Source: JAFDVL01 sp043736395
GTDB taxonomy: Bacteria > Acidobacteriota > Blastocatellia > RBC074
DNA length: 7,684 nt
Reading direction: 5' to 3'
Assembly: GCA_043736395.1 (NCBI GenBank)
Contig: JAYTCQ010000243.1
Coordinates: forward strand, 1-7,684
Shown piece by piece: positions 5,334 to 7,684 of the stretch (the first letter of the stretch is position 1; every line of letters begins with the position of its first letter). The notes below the pieces were generated by a model that had not been told where the DNA came from, ran no database searches, and saw only the letters and a list, made by a program, of their open reading frames with translations. The position numbers and the translations under genes are program-made.

Positions 5334-6158
5334 TTATTGCAGCCCATAAGTCTGCAATAGGATTCGCTCATACAAGCTGTGCGGCAACACACGTTTGAGC
5401 GCGACGCCCAGACGTTGATCCAAGCGGCCTGTCGTGTAGCGCAGTCGCGGCTTCGGCGTGTTAAGAATTCGTTCCAGCACTTGTGCAATCAGTTGGGGCG
5501 ACGGCCCGTTCATTTCGTCGCGCTCCATTTGGCTGAGGGCTTTGTGATACTTTTCGGAATACGCGTTGTTACTTTGCGATTGTTTGGTTCGTTGCCGACC
5601 TGCTGTAAATCCTGTCGCAAAATCGCCCGGTTCAATCATCACGACATGAATGCCGAACGGCGCGACTTCCATCCGCAACGCTTCGGTCAAACCTTCCAAC
5701 GCAAATTTGCTGGCACAATACACCGTCTGAAACGGCACGCTGGTTAAGCCGCCCAGCGAACTGACATTCACAATCAAGCCGGATTGTTGCGCACGCATGA
5801 TCGGCAACACGTATTTACACACACGCATCGTGCCGAAAAAATTGGTCTCGAATTGCGCTTTGGCTTCCTCAATGGAAGTGTCTTCAATCGCTCCGGCAAT
5901 ACCAAAGCCTGCGCAATTCACTACGACATCCAAACGATTTTCTACAGAGATAATTTGGTCAATCGCACTTTGCACTGAAGCGTCATCGGTAACATCAATC
6001 GGCAATGTAGTAATGCCGTTGAGATTCGTTTGTTGAATACTTCGGCGTGCGCCATACACTTTGTAACCGCGACTGTGCAGGTGCAATGCACAGTCGCGCC
6101 CAATGCCTGAGGATGCTCCGGTGATAAAGGTAATTTGCGGTTTGATAGAAATTGCCAT
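5334..6158 (-). CDS. SDR family NAD(P)-dependent oxidoreductase
   Basis: This 274-residue classical short-chain dehydrogenase/reductase is a cytoplasmic enzyme that oxidises or reduces a carbonyl/hydroxyl using NAD(P). From the ATG at 6158 the motifs are: TGASSGIG at 13-20 (Rossmann glycine motif), an acidic DVTD near 55-58, NCAG at 81-84 (the usual NNAG with Cys in second place), Asn106 in ETNFFG, Ser133/134 in NVSS, and YCASK at 147-151 carrying the catalytic Tyr and Lys. EPGDF at 176-180 follows, as in retinol-dehydrogenase-like members. GARRS after the second strand hints at NADP preference (inference). The frame is open to a TTG at 6173, but the ATG fits the family start better. No clear Shine-Dalgarno is seen, and the stop of an upstream GNAT fragment lies 16 bp away, so coupling is possible. 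A perfect 12-bp inverted repeat occurs inside the gene at 6068-6098. The SnoaL-like gene follows 24 bp downstream. Confidence 0.93.
   Translation of the reverse strand: MAISIKPQITFITGASSGIGRDCALHLHSRGYKVYGARRSIQQTNLNGITTLPIDVTDDASVQSAIDQIISVENRLDVVVNCAGFGIAGAIEDTSIEEAKAQFETNFFGTMRVCKYVLPIMRAQQSGLIVNVSSLGGLTSVPFQTVYCASKFALEGLTEALRMEVAPFGIHVVMIEPGDFATGFTAGRQRTKQSQSNNAYSEKYHKALSQMERDEMNGPSPQLIAQVLERILNTPKPRLRYTTGRLDQRLGVALKRVLPHSLYERILLQTYGLQ
6068..6098. repeat. Perfect 12-bp inverted repeat inside the SDR gene
   Basis: CGCGACTGTGCA at 6068-6079 is the exact reverse complement of TGCACAGTCGCG at 6087-6098, with a seven-base loop. On the coding (minus) strand it covers residues about 21-31 (RDCALHLHSRG), just after the glycine-rich cofactor motif. 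It lies about 60-90 nt into the mRNA coding region, where a stable hairpin could affect translation. Confidence 0.85.
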
Positions 6159-6174
6159 TGATAAACTACACAAG

Positions 6175-6372
6175 TTATGATTTTTTGCCCGGCAATCGCC
6201 ACATCATCCAGATATGGACACCGATGACATCTATTTCTTTGGTGATCTGAAATCCGTGGCATTGATAAAACGGGACATTGCGTGGCTTGGAGGTTTCCAA
6301 ATAACAGCCTACGCCATCGGCATCCGCCCAACTCGTGAGTTGTTGCATCAACCCATGCAATCGAGGCAGGCA
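6175..6372 (-). pseudogene. GNAT N-acetyltransferase, C-terminal remnant
   Basis: Only the last third of a GNAT acetyltransferase is present. The recognisable stretch starts at about HGLMQQLTSWADADG (near 6357) and continues through GCYLETSKPRNVPFYQCHGF, the typical late GNAT segment where the protein contacts acetyl-CoA and the final beta strands begin. It ends in WMMWRLPGKKS with TAA at 6175-6177. The part expected upstream (the N-terminal strands and the acetyl-CoA pyrophosphate-binding Q/RxxGxG/A motif) is missing. The open frame continues to 6447, but its extra residues do not look like GNAT and overlap the FAD-oxidoreductase remnant in another frame. It is almost certainly non-functional. 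It lies 16 bp before the SDR start, so the intact gene was probably the preceding operon member. The junction with the upstream remnant falls at about 6360-6380. Confidence 0.7.
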
Positions 6373-6373
6373 G

Positions 6374-6499
6374 TTAATTAAGCGTCGCGTTCCAGCTTTG
6401 CTTCGTTGCATCGTACTCGGCTTCGGTAGCCGTCTGGATTTGACCACGCACGCGCCAGCGCAATTCGTTTACAGCTTCAACATTTAGGGAGCGTTTCAT
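6374..6499 (-). pseudogene. FAD-binding oxidoreductase (BBE-like), N-terminal remnant
   Basis: A 41-residue frame begins at the ATG at 6499 (MKRSLNVEAVNELRWRVRGQ) and runs through IQTATEAEYDATKQSWN before stopping at 6374. The pattern LR-x-x-x-RGQ, then a short spacer, E-x-x-YD-x-x-x-x-x-WN, is the usual opening of FAD-linked oxidases of the berberine-bridge/PCMH type, just before the FAD-binding domain. Everything after the WN, including the flavin-binding domain, is gone; GNAT-like sequence follows in a different frame. A deletion joining the start of this gene to the end of the GNAT gene would explain both remnants. The first codons overlap the 3' end of the TPR frame. Recognition rests on a short stretch, hence moderate confidence. 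Confidence 0.55.
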
Positions 6500-7031
6500 T
6501 CTTGCTAAAGTGATAGCTTCGAGTTTCAATCGCCAATCCAACGCCAGCTTCGACATCACTATGAAATTCTGTTTGAGGCCCTTCACTTAGACCGCCGATA
6601 TCATCCGCTCGAATTTTCGACTCTCTTACTTGATCCAAGCGATTTGTTTTTTCCAACAGGGCAGTATAGCCCTTCGAGACGGTATCGAAAGTTTGACTCC
6701 CTTCGTCATCTACTTCCTTCAAAATATCTAGCGCATGTAGGTAAAATTGCTCTGCTGTTTTGTAATTCCCTTCGTCGAAATAGAGCTTGGCGAGATTGTA
6801 ATAACTCATTGCAGTGTCAGGATGCTCACGGCCTAGAACCTTTTCAATGCAAGCAAGGCTATTTTTATAAGATTGTTCCGCTTTTCTATAATCCCCTTCA
6901 TCTATCGCCCTCTTAGCCTCATTGTCGTTACTATCCAACACCCATTTCATCCAACCTGGAAGCTGGCGTTTAGCCCTATCCTCATTATTAAGTTGTTCAC
7001 CCACATGCTTTTTTTCCTTCAAATTATTCAT
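6477..7031 (-). CDS. TPR-repeat 3' fragment of the interrupted hydrolase-TPR gene
   Basis: If translated alone from the ATG at 7031, this gives 184 residues. Two kinesin-light-chain-type tetratricopeptide repeats are clear: AIDEGDYRKAEQSYKNSLACIEKVLG (about 42-67) and HPDTAMSYYNLAKLYFDEGNYKTAEQFYLHAL (about 70-101). A third, weaker helix pair lies at 115-140 (VSKGYTALLEKTNRLDQVRESK). TPRs are helical protein-binding repeats. The tail after RADDI at 141-145 shows no known motif and may be out-of-family sequence from rearrangement. No good Shine-Dalgarno precedes the ATG, and the frame is open back to the TAG at 7170, so independent expression is doubtful. Confidence 0.5.
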   Translation of the reverse strand: MNNLKEKKHVGEQLNNEDRAKRQLPGWMKWVLDSNDNEAKRAIDEGDYRKAEQSYKNSLACIEKVLGREHPDTAMSYYNLAKLYFDEGNYKTAEQFYLHALDILKEVDDEGSQTFDTVSKGYTALLEKTNRLDQVRESKIRADDIGGLSEGPQTEFHSDVEAGVGLAIETRSYHFSKNETLPKC

Positions 7032-7169
7032 GAGGCTCAGTGCCAAGCCGCTCCAGTAGCTTGATGCACGTTGGCGTAATGGCGCCTTATTAGCTTGAGG
7101 AAAAATCTCATCTAGAAAAGCGCGGGTACTTATATATACAAGTTCCTCTTTGTTTTTTGGTTTGCAAAT

Positions 7170-7523
7170 CTAAATGTGATCGGCACCAACAGGAACTGTA
7201 CTCTGACCTCCAATCTCAATCCCTCCTGAGGACTCATCTACAATCAAAGCTACTCCAACGGAGCAGGTTTCAAAGAAGATTCGACTCTTTATATGAAGAT
7301 CAAGGCTATTTTGAATATACCAACTATTCAGCCCTATGAGCATTGGTTCGTTATCTCTGAGATTGTCAATAATTACGGTAGAGCGAAATATACGACCAAT
7401 CTTCTTAATAATAGTAGCAAGGTTTGCGCCCGTATGTGGTGTAGCTAAAAAAACAACTCCACGGACAGCTTCACCTATTTTTTTATATCTTTTGTTGCCC
7501 CCGGAAATTGCTATTCGCAGCAT
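7170..7523 (-). CDS. Alpha/beta-hydrolase fragment of the interrupted hydrolase-TPR gene
   Basis: From the first in-frame ATG (7523) this gives 117 residues that start after the HSLGG nucleophile motif, so as a stand-alone product it would lack the catalytic serine. It includes GVVFLATPHTGANLA (about 23-37), the IVDESSGG segment and the ADHI histidine at the very end. The true gene extended upstream. This entry is a broken piece rather than a functional gene. Confidence 0.4.
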   Translation of the reverse strand: MLRIAISGGNKRYKKIGEAVRGVVFLATPHTGANLATIIKKIGRIFRSTVIIDNLRDNEPMLIGLNSWYIQNSLDLHIKSRIFFETCSVGVALIVDESSGGIEIGGQSTVPVGADHI

Positions 7524-7584
7524 CTGCTTGACAAGTAAACCGCCTAAACTGTGAGTGACAAAACACAGCGGTCTTCCTCCTATG

Positions 7585-7684
7585 CCCTAATCTTGTAGGG
7601 GTTTTGAAAAGAGAAAGAGAAGGAATAAAGTAAAAGGATATGAGTGAATTTACAAGACTGCGAGAATTTCGCCCCCAAATAAAA
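7585..7684 (+). other. Insertion-like junction with possible start of a plus-strand gene
   Basis: Hydrolase homology on the minus strand stops at about 7586. Immediately there, CCCTA (7585-7589) and TAGGG (7596-7600) form a short inverted repeat. A purine-rich leader follows, and an ATG at 7640 opens a frame to the window end (MSEFTRLREFRPQIK, 15 codons), with AAGGA at 7634-7638, unusually close to the ATG. This fits the left end of an insertion sequence with a transposase starting about 50 bp in, but it could also be ordinary divergent sequence. The gene is cut by the window and not identifiable. Confidence 0.25.

Larger units (their letters stand above)
6477..7586 (-). pseudogene. Alpha/beta-hydrolase-TPR protein gene, interrupted by TAG and 5'-truncated
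   Basis: Two reading frames on the minus strand (6477-7169 and 7170-7586) are in the same phase and separated only by a TAG at 7170-7172. Read through, they give one coherent protein of about 370 codons. It has GIGGRPLCFVTHSLGG (nucleophile-elbow serine in HSLGG, codon 7548-7550), GVVFLATPHTGANLA, IVDESSGG, VGADHI (predicted catalytic His, codon 7176-7178), the TAG, then ICKPKNKEELVYISTRAFLD, a linker, and TPRs. The sequence on both sides of the TAG matches what is expected of PGAP1/DUF676-like serine esterases, where ADHISICKP is common, so a Ser codon TCG changed to TAG is the simplest explanation. The 5' third of the hydrolase is missing: another in-frame TAG at 7587-7589 and a TAA at 7650-7652 follow, and the upstream translation does not look like this family. 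Hydrolase-TPR fusions resemble effector-sensor proteins of the NLR/conflict type, but that role is inference. Confidence 0.75.

Noticed and set aside
5942..6447. Alternative minus-strand frames overlapping the SDR start and GNAT remnant (such as 5942-6331)
   Set aside because: The translations are Cys/His-rich without motifs; the SDR and GNAT motifs lie in other frames. Only the GNAT-like portion of the 6175-6447 frame was kept.
6477..7589. Genome-wide amber (TAG) recoding
   Set aside because: TAG serves as the normal stop of the methylase (2373-2375) and of the secreted protein (4009-4011), so the in-frame TAGs are better explained by mutation or insertion.
1..7684. CRISPR arrays, tRNA, rRNA or riboswitches
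   Set aside because: No regularly spaced direct repeats, no cloverleaf or rRNA-like segments and no recognisable riboswitch consensus were seen on either strand.

Overview
The window reads as a piece of bacterial chromosome, most likely from an Acidobacteriota genome of the Blastocatellia type. This is an inference from three things: a PEP-CTERM (exosortase-sorted) secreted protein, a secreted DUF4412-like protein with an Ala/Pro-rich linker, and small palindromic repeats beside gene ends. No rRNA, tRNA or CRISPR array was seen.

Layout. (1) Positions 1-2375 are visibly AT-rich and hold a two-gene plus-strand cassette: a ParB/Srx-fold protein with an LEGNRR motif, then a class D12 DNA adenine methyltransferase (DPPY). 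The two genes are about 20 bp apart and look like a transferred methylation, defence or regulation module. The first gene carries a perfect 15-bp inverted repeat inside its coding sequence. (2) Positions 2376-2553 are intergenic and contain a two-hairpin REP-like element. (3) Positions 2554-4011 encode an exported two-part protein on the plus strand. (4) A bidirectional terminator at 4077-4111 separates it from a convergent minus-strand PEP-CTERM gene (4145-4786). The last ~21 codons of that gene run into a palindromic repeat, and the same palindrome arms follow the stop codon of the preceding plus-strand gene. (5) A minus-strand pair, an SDR oxidoreductase (5334-6158) and a SnoaL-like protein (4917-5309), is probably one operon. 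(6) Positions 6175-7600 are a patch of decaying minus-strand genes. There is a C-terminal GNAT fragment, an N-terminal FAD-oxidoreductase fragment directly abutting it, and an alpha/beta-hydrolase-TPR gene interrupted by an in-frame TAG. The 5' part of that last gene is lost near 7587, where an insertion-like junction and a possible new plus-strand gene begin.

How the genes relate. The ParB-like and Dam genes probably act together, the product of one reading or modulating DNA modified by the other, although this cannot be shown from sequence alone. SDR and SnoaL are small-molecule enzymes that were probably once co-transcribed with the now broken GNAT gene upstream. The secreted DUF4412-like and PEP-CTERM proteins are independent envelope or extracellular genes. 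The most unusual signals are the perfect hairpins inside two coding sequences, the repeat-derived tail on the PEP-CTERM protein, and the hydrolase-TPR gene with its amber codon just after the predicted catalytic histidine.
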